A stretch of DNA of 64,000 nt from Monoplex corrugatus (GCA_030674185.1 JAPXFY010000022.1:37499040-37563039), one strand, 5' to 3'. Positions 21,130-32,668 are shown, numbered from the stretch's first letter. Program-made: numbers and translations. The notes: a model not told the origin generated them from the letters alone.

Positions 21130-22617
21130 CCAGGTTCTCTCTACTCTGACTGTCTCCCTACTCTCCTCCCATTCATCACTGACATCATCAACACTTCTTT
21201 TCAAACTGGAACTGTCCCAGATTCTTTCAAGTCTGCTATTGTTCACCCTCTCCTCAAGAAACACAATTTAGACCCAAATGAGCTGAAAAATTACCGGCCT
21301 ATCTCTAATCTCTCTTTCTTGTCAAAACTCCTTGAAAAAGTCGTCCTCAACCAGCTGAACTCTCACCTGTCTGCCAACAATCTCCTCAATCCTTTCCAGT
21401 CAGCCTACCGCCAGTGCCATAGCACTGAAACTGCCCTACTACACATTCTCAACAATCTCCTCCTTGCAACTGATACTGGCAAAGTCTCTCTCCTCACACT
21501 CCTTGATCTGTCTGCAGCCTTCGATACCATTGACCATGGTATTCTCCTTTCTAGACTTCATCATACTTTTGGCATCTCTGACATTGCTCTCTCCTGGTTC
21601 ACTTCATATTTATCAAACAGAAAACAAACCGTTCTCATCAATGGCACTTACTCTCAACCTGCATACCTGATCTGTGGTGTTCCACAAGGCTCTGTCCTTG
21701 GCCCTGTTCTTTTCACTCTTTATACCTCCCCCCTGTCCACCATCATCAACTCCCACTCTATAAAACACCACTTCTATGCTGATGACACCCAACTTCAAGA
21801 CAGTGACTCACCTGATAATATACAGCGCCTGTTGACTCGCACCACTGAGTGTTACTCGGACATCAAGAACTGGATGACGTTCAACAAACTTCAGCTTAAT
21901 GACGACAAGACAGAAGCTATCCTCATTGGCATCCGTCAGAAACTTTCTCAGCTGCCTCCTCTTTCTCTCCCATTATGTAACACATCAGTCCCAATTTCTG
22001 ATTCAGCTAAAAACCTTGGTGTCTACATTGACTCTACCCTCTCCATGAACAACCTTGTTTCTCAAACTGCCAGATCTTGCTACTATCATCTCCATCATAT
22101 AAGCCTGATCAAGAAGTATCTCTCTGTGGAAACAACTGCAAAACTCGTTCTCTCCTTCATAATATCTCGCATTGACTATTGCAATTCACTCCTGTCTGGT
22201 CTTCCTGCCTCCACCATTCACATCCTACAGCGCATTCAAAACAATGCTGTACGCCTTGTACTCAAAAAGAAAAAAGCTGACCACATATCTCCTCTCCTGG
22301 CACAACTTCACTGGCTCCCTGTATCAAAGCGCATACAGTACAAACTAGACACCATGTGCTACAAAAGCCTCAATAACGCAGCCCCCGATTACCTGTCAAG
22401 CCTACTTGAGATCTATGTTCCCTCACGTACCCTCCGCTCTGCCTCCGATCCTCTGACTTTTCGCTTTCCACGCACTAAGCTCAATACCTATGGTCCACGA
22501 GCCTTCTCTGTTTCTGGTCCACTCTCCTGGAACAAACTTCCTCTCTCAGTCCGTCAGCAACCTACTTTTGTCTCCTTCAAGTCCGCTCTCAAAACTCACC
22601 TTTTCTCCTCTGCATAA
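21130..22617 (+). CDS. Reverse transcriptase domain of L2-like LINE (partial, uninterrupted)
   Basis: An uninterrupted frame of 530 codons starts at 21025 in host LINE sequence; residues 36-530 belong to the L2-like element. Motifs in order: ELKNYRPISNLSFLSKLLEK near residue 90, AYRQCHSTETALLHI near 130, LLDLSAAFDTIDH at about 159-171, CGVPQGSVLGPVLF near 215, FYADDTQ at 250-256 and NPxKTEAILI-type NDDKTEAILIG near 290, then the thumb with RIDYCNSLLSG and the end FKSALKTHLFSSA. In the family this enzyme copies LINE RNA at a nicked target. The endonuclease is absent by 5' truncation, so the copy is not autonomous, but the lack of any stop or frameshift suggests a recent insertion. The upstream 35 codons are fortuitous. 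Confidence 0.85.
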   Translation, partial: PGSLYSDCLPTLLPFITDIINTSFQTGTVPDSFKSAIVHPLLKKHNLDPNELKNYRPISNLSFLSKLLEKVVLNQLNSHLSANNLLNPFQSAYRQCHSTETALLHILNNLLLATDTGKVSLLTLLDLSAAFDTIDHGILLSRLHHTFGISDIALSWFTSYLSNRKQTVLINGTYSQPAYLICGVPQGSVLGPVLFTLYTSPLSTIINSHSIKHHFYADDTQLQDSDSPDNIQRLLTRTTECYSDIKNWMTFNKLQLNDDKTEAILIGIRQKLSQLPPLSLPLCNTSVPISDSAKNLGVYIDSTLSMNNLVSQTARSCYYHLHHISLIKKYLSVETTAKLVLSFIISRIDYCNSLLSGLPASTIHILQRIQNNAVRLVLKKKKADHISPLLAQLHWLPVSKRIQYKLDTMCYKSLNNAAPDYLSSLLEIYVPSRTLRSASDPLTFRFPRTKLNTYGPRAFSVSGPLSWNKLPLSVRQQPTFVSFKSALKTHLFSSA

Positions 22618-22896
22618 AATCATAACCTCACTCAACCCCCCCTCTGCAGCCTGTCTCCGCTCGGAGGGGAATCACTTTGTTATAATATATAATTGTATAT
22701 AATATGCTCTCTAAAATTTTCCATTGCTTTTATTCTTGCTTTTATTGCTTTTATTGTTTCTCCCCATTTATAGCCATGCGTGTGTGTGTGTGTGTATGCG
22801 TGCGTGTGCGTGCGTGCGTGTGTGTCTGTTTCAGCGCTTAGATTTGATTTTGTCGAGATTTTGCGCTATATAAATATTGTAATTATTATTATTATT
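21130..22896 (+). mobile_element. L2/CR1-group LINE, 5'-truncated
   Basis: The insertion boundaries come from copy A, where the same place reads AGATACCCTTGCCGCTACTG without interruption. Here it is split after CCCTT (21129) and resumes at GCCGCC (22897). The 3' end reads TTTGCGCTATATAAATA followed by ATT repeats, the characteristic L2/CR1 tail. No target duplication is visible. The element lacks its endonuclease half. Confidence 0.88.
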
Positions 22897-23228
22897 GCCG
22901 CCACTGCTTGCAAACTGGTGTTCAGATTAATAGAACTAAACAAAACAGACCTATGTAGCAGCAAACATACTCCACCCGTTACTCCTCTGTCTTTAGGTTG
23001 TGCTGGTTTGGAAACAATGTTAAAATTCATTAATGAAAAACTCTTTCCTTCGCGTATTAATGTTTCTTGCAAAGCCACTACAGCAGGCTGCAGGTCACGG
23101 CAAAGTAGCTGGAGCTCCTCTAGATTGGCGTAGACACCTCGTATGTTCCAATGGACTATAGACTGCATTATTGGCGGAATTATACATGTACAAGGCACTT
23201 TAGTCCATATCTGTTTCGTCCTCCTCAA
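22897..23228 (-). pseudogene. N-LINE copy B endonuclease, N-terminal part
   Basis: Reads MRRTKQIWTKVP, then IVHWNIRGVYANLEELQ, VVALQETLIREGKSFSLMNF and the start of the next block up to LNTSLQAVAA, where the L2-like element interrupts. The WNIRG and QETLI motifs are intact, and the ttaa duplication of copy A is absent, so the frame through this region is the ancestral one. Confidence 0.82.
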
Positions 23229-23239
23229 CTTGCAATGGA

Positions 23240-24440
23240 GCGTACTTATTTTCTAGTTTTTTTCAGCTTTCTTCAGGCGGTCAGACCTGACGGCTGACCT
23301 GCCTGCAGGAAGCCCGGGCTTAGGCCCTTTCAGTGCTAGAGGAGTGTTCTTCATTTTTACCAGCATTACTTTGGGCCCTCCTCCATTTCCTGTGGAGCTG
23401 CTACCGGACGGCGGGGCGGGAGGGCGTGTTTACCAGGGAGACTAGGTTTCCCTAGGTTGCCAGCATTGACTGCTTTTGGCTGTTGAACAGCCCGGGAGGC
23501 AGCGGTTTTAACGCCCCCGCTGAGAGCCTTTGTGTCTTGCAATGTTTCAAAATTCGTCTTTGTCCATGTTATTTCTGTTTGACAGGCTATGGATACTTGA
23601 TGAACTGTTTTGACTACCAACGCGTAACTTTTGGTAGACAAACTGCTGCCCTCCACCAATCTTTTGGCTTCGTGGAAATTTTTTTTTTCAGTTTTCAGTC
23701 GTTGAATGGCTTGTTCCTTTTGCCATACGGGGCAATCTTTCGAGGATGATGGATGGTTACCTCCACAATTTATGCAGTTTAGTGGACCGTCGCATCTCCC
23801 CTCATGTGCCTTCTTGGCGCACATGGCACACTTTTCAGTGTCCTTGATGTGGCCGAACTTACGACAACGGAAGCAGCGCATTGGTGTTGGCACATACAAC
23901 AACACTTTCACCTTCAAGTATCCAACTTTCAAGTCTTGGGGTATAGTAGGAGAGCAAAATGTAAGAAAGAGCGTGTTTGTAGGGATTTTGTCGGACCCTT
24001 TCCGGAACATGGCCCGGCGTACCTCTACAACGCCCTGGCTTTTCAGTTCCGTTCGGATCTCCTCCTCCGACACTCCTCTCAGCTCAGGGCACCTTACGAC
24101 TCCTTTGCTGCTGTTCAGTCCTTTGTGTGGAGTGACTTTTATTCCACGATCAACAAATACTGATGCTTTCAGCAAGCGATCTGACTGCTTGTTGTCCTTG
24201 CACTCCACAAGGTAGTCTCCGTTTCGCAGCTTTTTTTATGGTTTTAGGGTTTCCTATTAGGGCTTGAAATCCCTTCTGTATGACAAAGGGACTCAATTTC
24301 CAGATAGATTTTTCATCCTCAATGCCCGTCACCACTAGCCACGCCGCCCAAAAAAACCGGTTGCCTGTCTTGTTTCGTCCTCAGAATCCAAGTCAATTTC
24401 AATGTCTCGTTTTCGTTTTTGTTTGTTATGTTTTGACATG
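23240..24440 (-). pseudogene. N-LINE copy B ORF1, gag-like protein
   Basis: The main frame (24208-23366, 280 residues) covers the RRM-like middle and the zinc-knuckle region. Knuckles two and three are intact (CAMCAKKAHEGRC, CINCGGNHPSSSKDC), but the first reads CFRCRKFGHIKD and then TEKC: a 12-base deletion relative to copy A removed the fourth ligand. The C-terminal extension (SSLSTKSY to PRRPVAAPQEM) is continuous here, unlike copy A. The N-terminus is in another frame (24335-24150) because of extra T bases near 24233, and the start region near 24440 is displaced by a small insertion. The family role is RNA binding in the ribonucleoprotein; this copy is broken. Confidence 0.82.
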
Positions 24441-24957
24441 AGCGTAGGCTCAACGATGGCAGAAATGACTCGGTCACCCCAGGAGAGCTGCCGTGCTGGG
24501 GAAGGGACAGAGGATGGCCAATCTCTTGGCGTCCGTCTGCCTGGAACCGTCCCGCATGAAACCAGACAGTGTACTTTAACGACTGACTAGCTGTACTACA
24601 GCCATCCATCCCCTCGCCAAGTACCTCAGCTTGGGATTACGGGTTGCTTACGGCAACCACTCGTGAACATGACGATGGGCATGAAGAAAATGGAAATGAG
24701 GGTGGGACCACGCTTCGTCTCATCCCTCCCCCTTGACCTGTCCGACATGGGTAACCCTACCACGGGCATTAATTTTGTTATGCTGTTTAGAGTTCAGTCC
24801 ACGTCAACAGCCTTGGTTATCAGGACTGTCATGGAAAAAAACAATAAGCTTTCTAGCAAGTAGCCCCCGTCGGCATAGCTCAAGGGATCAATGGGACCTC
24901 AAGCCCCCCGACCATGGCAAGTTGGTGTTCCTGTCCGGAGGGAGGAAAGCGTTTGAT
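24441..24957 (-). promoter_or_regulatory. N-LINE copy B 5'UTR
   Basis: Homologous to 4560-5062 and 32669-33172 over its whole length, ending in the GC-rich 5' terminus near 24957. Confidence 0.6.
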
Positions 24958-25010
24958 GCTAAGTGGCTCATCACATCATGCACTATGGTGCCCTATTTTT
25001 TAAAGGTTCC

Positions 25011-25560
25011 AGGTTCATACTGCTTATAGTCCAGCCGACTACTAAAGCCATATCAGGGCTAACACCACGTCAAAAATGACAACCAGGTTAAGAAAGAAGA
25101 TAACAGTTAAAAACCATGTTCACTCTTAACCTGACAAGTCTAAAATGCAATTAAAACTATAAACTATACTCAGACGTAAAATCATCAGCTGAAATCTGTT
25201 GATCTCTTGTAAAAACTGGAAAATTGCATCAGGAGGGACGTCTCGGAGAGGTTTTTTAAGGAGTCCGCCGTGTAATGCTTTTGTCTCACATCGTATAAGT
25301 CCCAGCAATCAAAGCGGAGGTGTTTTTTTAAAGGTGTGACCAAATGCAGAATGTATGACTAATGTGTAGCCGTGTGTAACACTGACTCTTTCCCATTATT
25401 CCCAGGGATACACTCGATCTCTTTACGGTCAGGGCAGATAAGGAAAGGTTTGTTGTCATCTGGTTGTTCCATTTCTCTTGACACAGATTTTTCACCGACT
25501 TTGGAATTTAAATATCAGATCTGTGTAAGGGACAAAGGATTTAGACAAAGTGCCCAGCGA
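25011..25560 (-). mobile_element. N-LINE copy D, diverged 3' end
   Basis: Tail core at 25028-25068, 3'UTR, then ORF2 C-terminal codons readable on the minus strand to about 25560 (the DLYDVRC and SIDF-type segments). More diverged than copies A-C. It lies about 50 bp beyond the 5' end of copy B in the same orientation. Confidence 0.75.
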
Positions 25561-26221
25561 ATAAAATCATCCCCCCACCCCCCACCCCAAAAACAAAAAT
25601 CATGCAGTGTGTGGACCTTTCAGAGAGTTCAATTTTTTTAACCAGTTGGTTCATCTAGATTCTTCGTACCCTTTTACGAATCTTGACTCTTTTGGTTTTG
25701 AATTCACGTGGAGGTGGTGATGTCTGGGACGTTTTTGGCAAGACAGGAAGCCTGCCGTACGACCCATTGCACGGACAGTTTCAGTTTCTCAAGATGACGT
25801 CTCCGCGCTCAGAACGAATTCCATATGCACTAACGTCGCAGGTACCACGTGTATGGTGACCGTGGCACAAGCCTTAAGCCTGCACATAAACCCATGTGCT
25901 GGCCAGGTCCTGAGGCCCTACCCAGACTATGTTTTACCTAGTCTATATTTTATACTGGTAATTTATCAGCTGAAATAATCTTGGTTACATGTAAATGACA
26001 TGTGTTTCTGTGTATCTTACCTTCAAAAAAGGAACGTATATATAAAGTAAATAAATGAATAATGAAAAGTCTGAATCACAACACAACTAGCTATCCGGTA
26101 TAAATTCGTTTCACTTGTCGAAACAGGGACAATCTTGCATTGTTTTGCTCAGGATTGTGTGTTGTCTGAACATTGTAGCATCCATAGTAGTGCTTATGGC
26201 CAGCAGGAAACTTCATGATTA
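25561..26221. other. No recognised gene; includes a short dispersed segment
   Basis: Mostly unassigned. The segment at about 26145-26215 (GTGTGTTGTCTGA, TTCATGA) resembles 33510-33600 and 34145-34240, which also precede tails. Confidence 0.45.
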
Positions 26222-26868
26222 TTAACATCATTAACGTTTAAAGCCCAGCTGACTGTGTTAAGCCGCATCAGGAAGACAACCCTCTCAATACACACACAAC
26301 ACCTCGACGACCCTATCAGGGCAATAACTTTCAAAACATACACAATACTTCAACAGAAATAAAGAAGGAAAAGAAAATTAAGTACACATATCAATGCATT
26401 CGCGCACATAATCTAAAGATATGCCTCTGGGTTGACCACTCCGTCCAATTATCACACACACACACACAAAACATACCTGAATATAAATTTAAACATAACG
26501 CAGGACACTGAAACATACATAAAAACTGACCTAAACTACCCTAAAAATTGCTTCCACATATCTCATTTCCACAGAACCAGAAATGCACATTATATAATCA
26601 CCAGTCCTAAGAGAAAGTACGAAAGACTTTATCGAACACATACAGGTGAATGGACCAGCAAGGCCGAAAATGATAGGAAGAAATGACAGAAAGCAAAAGA
26701 ACAAGGCAGAAAAACAAGGCAGAAAAACAGAGTGACAGAGTTCAGTTCATAATGCTTTTAGCGCATCTGACAGTGACAGAAAAGAGGGCATTTCTAGCAC
26801 AGAATTTCCAGAAGGTGAGGATACTATTTATACCGAAAAGCGCCTCCGGCATCCCCACGGGATGTACT
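26222..26868 (-). mobile_element. F2 element copy 3
   Basis: Tail core at 26238-26275 and TATA-containing 5' end (ACTATTTATACCG on the plus strand) at about 26820-26865. A short CA run lies inside. Confidence 0.82.
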
Positions 26869-27057
26869 GATCTCTTGTAGAAACTTGAAAATTGCATATA
26901 GATGAACACTTATGCTTTTACCCCTTGTGTACAATGCTGCGATTTCACAGGTCTCACTTCTGTTGGCATTGCTGTACAAAGACTGCTACTCTAGAGAAAC
27001 AGATGCATACAGAAAAAGAATGAAAAAAAACTACAGGAGAAAAATGGGTGGCGCTGG

Positions 27058-27560
27058 GTTCAGGTTCATATTGCTTATAGCCCAGCCGACTTGCTAGAGC
27101 CAGATCAGGGCTAACACCATGTCAAAAACGACAACCCGATTAAGATAAAAGACAATTAAAAACCATGCTCACCATTAACCTTGCAAGTTTAAAATGCAAT
27201 TAAAGAAACTATACTTAGACGTAAAATCATATCGGGTGAAATCTATTGATCTCTTGTAAAAACTGGTAAATCGCATCAGGAGGGACGTCTAGGATGGGGT
27301 TCTTTAAGGAGTCCACCAAGTAGTGCTTTTGCCTCACCTCGTACAAGTCCCAGCAATCAGGGAGGAGGTGTCTGATGCTAACGGCTCGTCACACGGTGGC
27401 GCTGCACTAAACCGCCAATGCTCTGCTAGAGGAAAGCAGTCCCAATTTTAAATACTCTGACCAAAAATATATCAAAGACAAATGTTTTAAAAATCATTTC
27501 CTTCCAAGCCTAAGTTTGAACTTTGGATTTCGGATCCTTGTAAAAGATGAAGGACTTAGG
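27058..27560 (-). mobile_element. N-LINE copy E, 3' end
   Basis: Tail core at 27076-27116, 3'UTR and ORF2 C-terminal codons, truncated near 27560. Diverged beyond 27400. Confidence 0.75.
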
Positions 27561-27654
27561 CAAAGTGTCCCTTGCATGAAACCAAAAACCCTGCAATGAA
27601 CGCATCAACACGGTGTGCGTACTCTTCTTCGAGTTCAACTCCTTCCACCAGTTT

Positions 27655-28290
27655 CTGTTATTGTTTAAAGCCCAGCCGACTGCGTAGAGCCATATCAGGG
27701 CTACAACCGCTTCAAAACATGCAAAACTTCAACAAGAATATGAAAATTAAGTGCGCATATCAATGCATTCGCGCACATACTTTAGGACATGCCCCTGGCG
27801 TTGACTTCTCCTTCCAATCTATCGCACAGGGGATTAAAAAAAAACCCACTGAATACAAGTATAAGCGTACCTAAGGACACTAAAACATATATGAAAACAG
27901 GCATAATTACCTAAAATTGCTTCCGCATATCCCACCTCCCTAGAGCCAAAAATGCACTGAATACATGAACACAAGACTTTATCAAACACATACAAGTGAA
28001 TAGACCAGCAAGGCAGAAAGTTCAGTTTAGTTCAGTTCATACTGCTTATAGCCCAGCCGACTACTAGAGCCACATCAAGACTAACACCACATCAAAAAGA
28101 AAAGAACAACCCGTTAAGATAAAAGACAACAATTAGCAAGGCAGAAAATGATAGAAAGAAATGACACAAAGCAAAGGAACAAGACAGAAACAGAGAGTAA
28201 AACAGTAAAGAGGACATTTCTAGCACAGAATTTCCAGAGGGTGGGGATACTATTTATACTTAAAGAGCCCCTGGCATCCCCACCACTGGT
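27655..28290 (-). mobile_element. F2 element copy 4, with nested solo tail
   Basis: F2 with tail core at 27668-27705 and TATA end near 28240-28285. Interrupted at 28020-28134 by an N-LINE solo tail. Confidence 0.85.
28020..28134 (-). mobile_element. 115-bp N-LINE solo tail with 13-bp target duplication
   Basis: The 13-mer AGCAAGGCAGAAA stands on both sides (28007-28019 and 28135-28147), and F2 continues normally across it. The insert is the tail core plus part of the 3'UTR, starting with CAGTT-type terminal units. Confidence 0.88.
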
Positions 28291-28384
28291 TTGATCATCT
28301 CAATTCAACACACACTCTTATGAGCCTATGTTTTTTTTCTGGGAGAACCCAAGTGGAACTGATGATGTCAAGGTGATTACTGTT

Positions 28385-28738
28385 GTTCTTATTGATTGTT
28401 TAAAACTCTACTGACTGCTCAGAGCGATATCAATGATACAGCTACTGCAAATGTAAACAACTCGATGACCCTGAAAAAGAAACCGAAAAAAATTATGTAC
28501 ATATACCAATGCATTCATGAACATGATCTAAGGATATGCCCATGGCGTGAATCTTTCCACCCAAGGGATGCGTTTGAAAAATCAGAATACAAATTAAACA
28601 TAAAAAAAGGACACAAATACACAAAACTGGCCAAAATTCCTTAAAATTGATTCTGCGTATCACAAATCCTTAGAGCAAAAATTGCAGTTAAAACATCGTC
28701 ATTTATCACTCCTAACAAAGTATAGAAGGCCTTTTGTT
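28385..28738 (-). mobile_element. F2 element copy 5 (diverged), interrupted by N-LINE copy C
   Basis: The F2 body is recognisable from the core (28402-28435) to about 28735, where N-LINE copy C begins. A small piece matching the F2 5' end appears at 33377-33415. Confidence 0.65.
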
Positions 28739-28754
28739 CCGGTTCATATTGCTT

Positions 28755-31575
28755 ACGTCTCGGAAGAGCTCCTTTAAGGAATCTGCCGTGTAGTGCTTTT
28801 GTCTCACATCGTACAAGTCCCAGCATTCGAGGAGGTGGTGTCGGATGCTCAACGGCTCATCACACGGTATCCACCATGGTGCTGCTTCATTTTTCAAAAG
28901 GTACAAGTGAGTGTAGGATGTGTGACCTGTGCATAATCTACATAACACTGTCTCTTTCTTACAGTTTCCTGCAGCAGATGGGAGGATTTCTTTCAGGTTA
29001 GGGCAGATTTGGAAAAGTTTGTTATCTGCCTATTCATTCCAATTCTCCTGCCACAGATTTCTTACGTAACTGTGTACTTTCAATTTGACATCTGTGTCAG
29101 GGATCAAGGACTTAGACATCTTTGTCATGGTAGCCTTCTTGGCCAGGTAGTCAGCCTTTTCATCGCCTCCAATTTCAACATGGCTAGGAATCCAGGCAAA
29201 AACAATCTCGTAACCTTCATTTGCAAGAGTAGAATACAGTTCAAAGAACTTCACAAGTTCAGGGTGACTAATGTTTCAGCAAGTGATTCCATGCAAAGCA
29301 GAAAGGGAGTAAAAAAAAAAAAGAAAGAAAAAAGAAAAAAAGGAGAAACTCTTTGTGTTTGGATTGGGACACCATTTTTAGTGCCAAAACCAGAGCAGTC
29401 AGTTCAGCAGTGTAAACAGAACTTTCAGATGGAATACGTTCTGAAAATGCTCCATTGGGAATCTCGGAGCAGAAGGCAGCGGCAGCAACACCTTCATCAC
29501 ACTTGGACCCATCAGTGAAGATTCTGCAGGATGATGGAGATTTTTCATACAATTCCGCATAAAACGATTTGTACGCCAGTGCACTGGTGTTGTTTTTATG
29601 GAAGGAAGCAAGATCAAAACAAACCTTCGGTGTTTTCAACGTCCATGGTGGACTATCTGGAAACTTGGAGAAGTCGTTAACAACTGCTAAATTTATATCT
29701 GCCTTTTCCAAATAGGGACGGATACGCAGCCCCAAAAGAGGAGTCACTTTTGGATGTTTTTCAAAGTCACTTTCAAATCTGGGGTTGAAGACACAGTCGT
29801 AGGCTGGGTTTTCCGGTTCAGAGAACAGTTTCAAACAGAAATTTAAACTTAGTGTCAGTCTACGGTTGCTCAGGGAAGGCTCCCCTGCCTCTGCATACAA
29901 ACTATACACAGGAGTTGTTCTGAATGCACCAAGACATAGGCGCAGCCCTTGATGGTGAATGGGATCAAGTGCCTGTAGGTACGACGCTCTCGCAGACCCA
30001 TATACTACGCAGAACATAGTCCAGTTTAGAGCAAATTAATGCTCTGTACAGGTGTAGTATCGTTTTCTTGTCGGCACCCCAGTCTGTATGAGCTACAACT
30101 CGAAGAATATTCAGAGCTTTCTGGCAAGATGTTTTTAGATGTTGGATATGACTGAGAAAGTTCAACTTTTCATCAAAAATCAAGCTCAGAAATTTAGCTT
30201 CTTTTACAGCTGGAATGATGCACTTTCCCAGACGAATTTCTGGAGCAGCAAAGAATTCTCGCAGGTTATGAAAGTGAATACACTGTGGTTTGGTTGCAGA
30301 AAAAGTGAAGCCGTTTGTCTCTGCCCACTGCTGGATCTTATCTACACACAACTGCAGCCATCGCTGAACACCCGCATAGAAGCTTCTACCTGCATAAACT
30401 GCAAACTCGTCCACAAACAGGGAGCAGTCCGAGCCCTGCTGTACTGAGTTGACTATGTTGTTGACCTTGATACTGAACAGTGCAGGAGAGAGAATACTCC
30501 CTTGTGGTACACCCAGCTCTTGCTCATGGATATCCGACAGAGTAGTACCAACCCACATTTGAAACTGTCGATCGGCCAAAAACGTTTGGATAAACATAGG
30601 TAGGTGACCCCAAAAACCCAATTCGTGTAGATCCATAAGAATTCCTGATTTCCAAGTGGTATCATAGGCTTTCACTAAATCAAAGAAGATAGCCACTCCA
30701 TGCCGTTTCTGCAGAAATGCATTACGGATGGTCGTTTCAAGACGAATTAAATGATGTACTGTGGAATGGTGCTTGCGAAAACCGCATTGTTCTTAAGCCA
30801 AGATGCCGTCATTCTCCAGTTTCCACATCAGTCTCTTACTGACCATTTTCTCAATAACTTTGCAAAGACAACTAGTCAGAGCTATGGCCGGTAATTGGAT
30901 GGATTGGATACATCTTTTCCAGGTTTAGGTAAACGGACGATCAGGGTTTTCCGCCATGAGGGAGGAAAGAATCCTGTCGTCCATATGTAATTGTACACTT
31001 TCAACAGAATTTCCAAACCCTTTTCCGGAGATGCTTCACCAGTTGATAATGCACTGCATCGAAGCCAGGAGAACAGTCACAGCAAGTCACAAGAGCGTCT
31101 TTTAATTCTCCTAATGTCTCTGGAAGATTGTACTCTTCCGTGTTATCAGAGACGAAGTTAGAAGCTGTCTTTTCTTTCACCGATTAGTGTTTCCGAAAAC
31201 CGCCGATTTATTTGCTGAGGAAGAGTTCTTTTCGATGGTCGACGCCAACGTATTAGAGACGATTTTTTTGTCAGTAACCAAACAATCTGACACTTTCAGA
31301 TGGTGAACAGAGGGGCAGGTGTTTTTCCCTTTAATTTGTTTGATAATTTTCCAGACTTTCTTTTTAGGATTTCGGGATGTCAGTTCCGAGCAAACGTTTC
31401 TCCAGGACTGTAGTTTGTTTCTTTTAAAGATGTATCTTGACTTTGCTCGTAGTTCTTGATGAGCCCGAACACTGTCCGCCGATGGACTTTGAAACACGCG
31501 ACGTTGAGCTTTCTTGCGTTCTTGTTTTATCCGTTTACATTCTAAAGTAAACCATGGTGTTTTAGCCATGTGCAC
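28755..31575 (-). pseudogene. N-LINE copy C ORF2 without endonuclease
   Basis: The pre-RT linker occupies 31575-31177. The RT is split: the finger region (31170-30700) has frame breaks, while 30696-29965 carries FFDLVKAYDTTW, GVPQGSILSPALF and LFVDEFAVYA. The last is a substitution of the second Asp in the catalytic FVDD motif. RNase H (30017-29268) keeps TDGSKCDEG and AELTALVLA, but an A/G-rich insertion at 29310-29345 destroys the next motif. The closing GGDEKADYLAKKA follows in 29254-29030. The C-terminal RRLCTGHTSYTH segment is at 28948-28712. The endonuclease is absent entirely, so this copy could neither nick its target nor polymerise. Confidence 0.85.
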
Positions 31576-31584
31576 TTTCTTTAA

Positions 31585-32668
31585 AGCGCGGGCTTAGGCC
31601 CTTTAAGTGCTGGAGGAGTGTTCATTATTTCCACCAACATTACTTTTGGCCCTCCTCCACTTACTGTTGAGCTGCTCCCGGCCGGCCGGGGCGGGAGGGT
31701 GGGTTTACCAGGGAGACTGGGTTTCCCTGGGTTGCCAACATTGGCTGCTTTTGGCTGTTGAAAAGCCTGTGAAGCAGTGGGTTTAATGCCCCCGCTGAGG
31801 GCCTTTGTGTGTTGCACTGTTTCCAAATTTGACTTGTTCCAGGTTAGAAACGTTTGACAGGCTATGGACACTTGACTGTCTTGACTACAGACGTATAACT
31901 TTTGGTCGATGAGCTGTTGCCCTCCACCAATCTTTTGTCTTCGTGGAAAAGTTGGGGTTTTTTGCCGTTTTCAGTCGTTGTATTGCTTGTTCCTTTTGCC
32001 ATACGGGGCAATCTTTCGAGGATGATGGATGGTCAGCTCCACAGTTTATACAATTTAGTGGACTTTCACATCTCCCCTCATGTGCCTCCTTGGCGCACAT
32101 GGCACTTTTCGGTTTCCGAACACCTGTCCTTGACGTGTCCAAACTTTTGACATCGGAAGCAGCGCATTGGTGATGGCACATACAATGACACTTTCAAATA
32201 GCCAATTGGGGTATACCTGGAGAACAAAATGTTAGGAACAGTGTGTTTGTCAGGATTTTTTCAGACCCTTTTCAGAACATGGCCCGGCGTACCTCTACAA
32301 TGCCCTGGGTTTTCAGTTCCGTCCTGATCTCCTCTTCCAACACACCTCTCAGTCCTTTGTGTGGTGTAACTTTTATTGTACTGTCAACAAGTACCGATGC
32401 TCTAAGCAGGCGATCTGCTTGCTTGTTGTCTTTACATTCCACAAGGTATTCTCCGTTTCGCAGCTTTTTAATTGTTTTGGGGTTTCCTATCAGGGCTTTA
32501 AATCCCTTCTGTATGGCAAAGGGATTCAGTTTCCATATTGGTTTTTCCTCATCAATGCCGGTCACCACCAACCATGCTGCCCAAAAACCTGTTTCCTGTC
32601 TAGTTTCTTCCTCGGAATCCGAGTTATATTCGTTGTCTCTTTTCTTTTTTGTTTGTTGGGTTTAGACA
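31585..32668 (-). pseudogene. N-LINE copy C ORF1
   Basis: Three frames cover the gag-like protein: 32571-32272 (TGIDEEKPIWKLNPFAIQKG to VEVRRAMF), 32181-31885 (zinc knuckles) and 31871-31581 (C-terminal extension ending PALKGPKPAL). Knuckles two and three are intact (CAKEAHEGRC, CINCGADHPSSSKDC), while the first is lost to a frameshift near 32150. At its 3' end ORF1 is joined at 31580 to sequence that lies about 980 bp further on in copy A, which defines the endonuclease deletion. Part of the segment between VRCSELRG and EEEI is also deleted. Confidence 0.82.

Larger units (their letters stand above)
17894..24957 (-). mobile_element. N-LINE copy B, split by an L2-like LINE
   Basis: The best preserved copy of the family. 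3'UTR 17894-18078, ORF2 18079-21129 and 22897-23228, ORF1 about 23240-24440, 5'UTR 24441-24957. It aligns with copy A throughout. A 1767-bp plus-strand LINE (21130-22896) sits in the endonuclease region, and 20529-20745 is rearranged. Confidence 0.88.
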
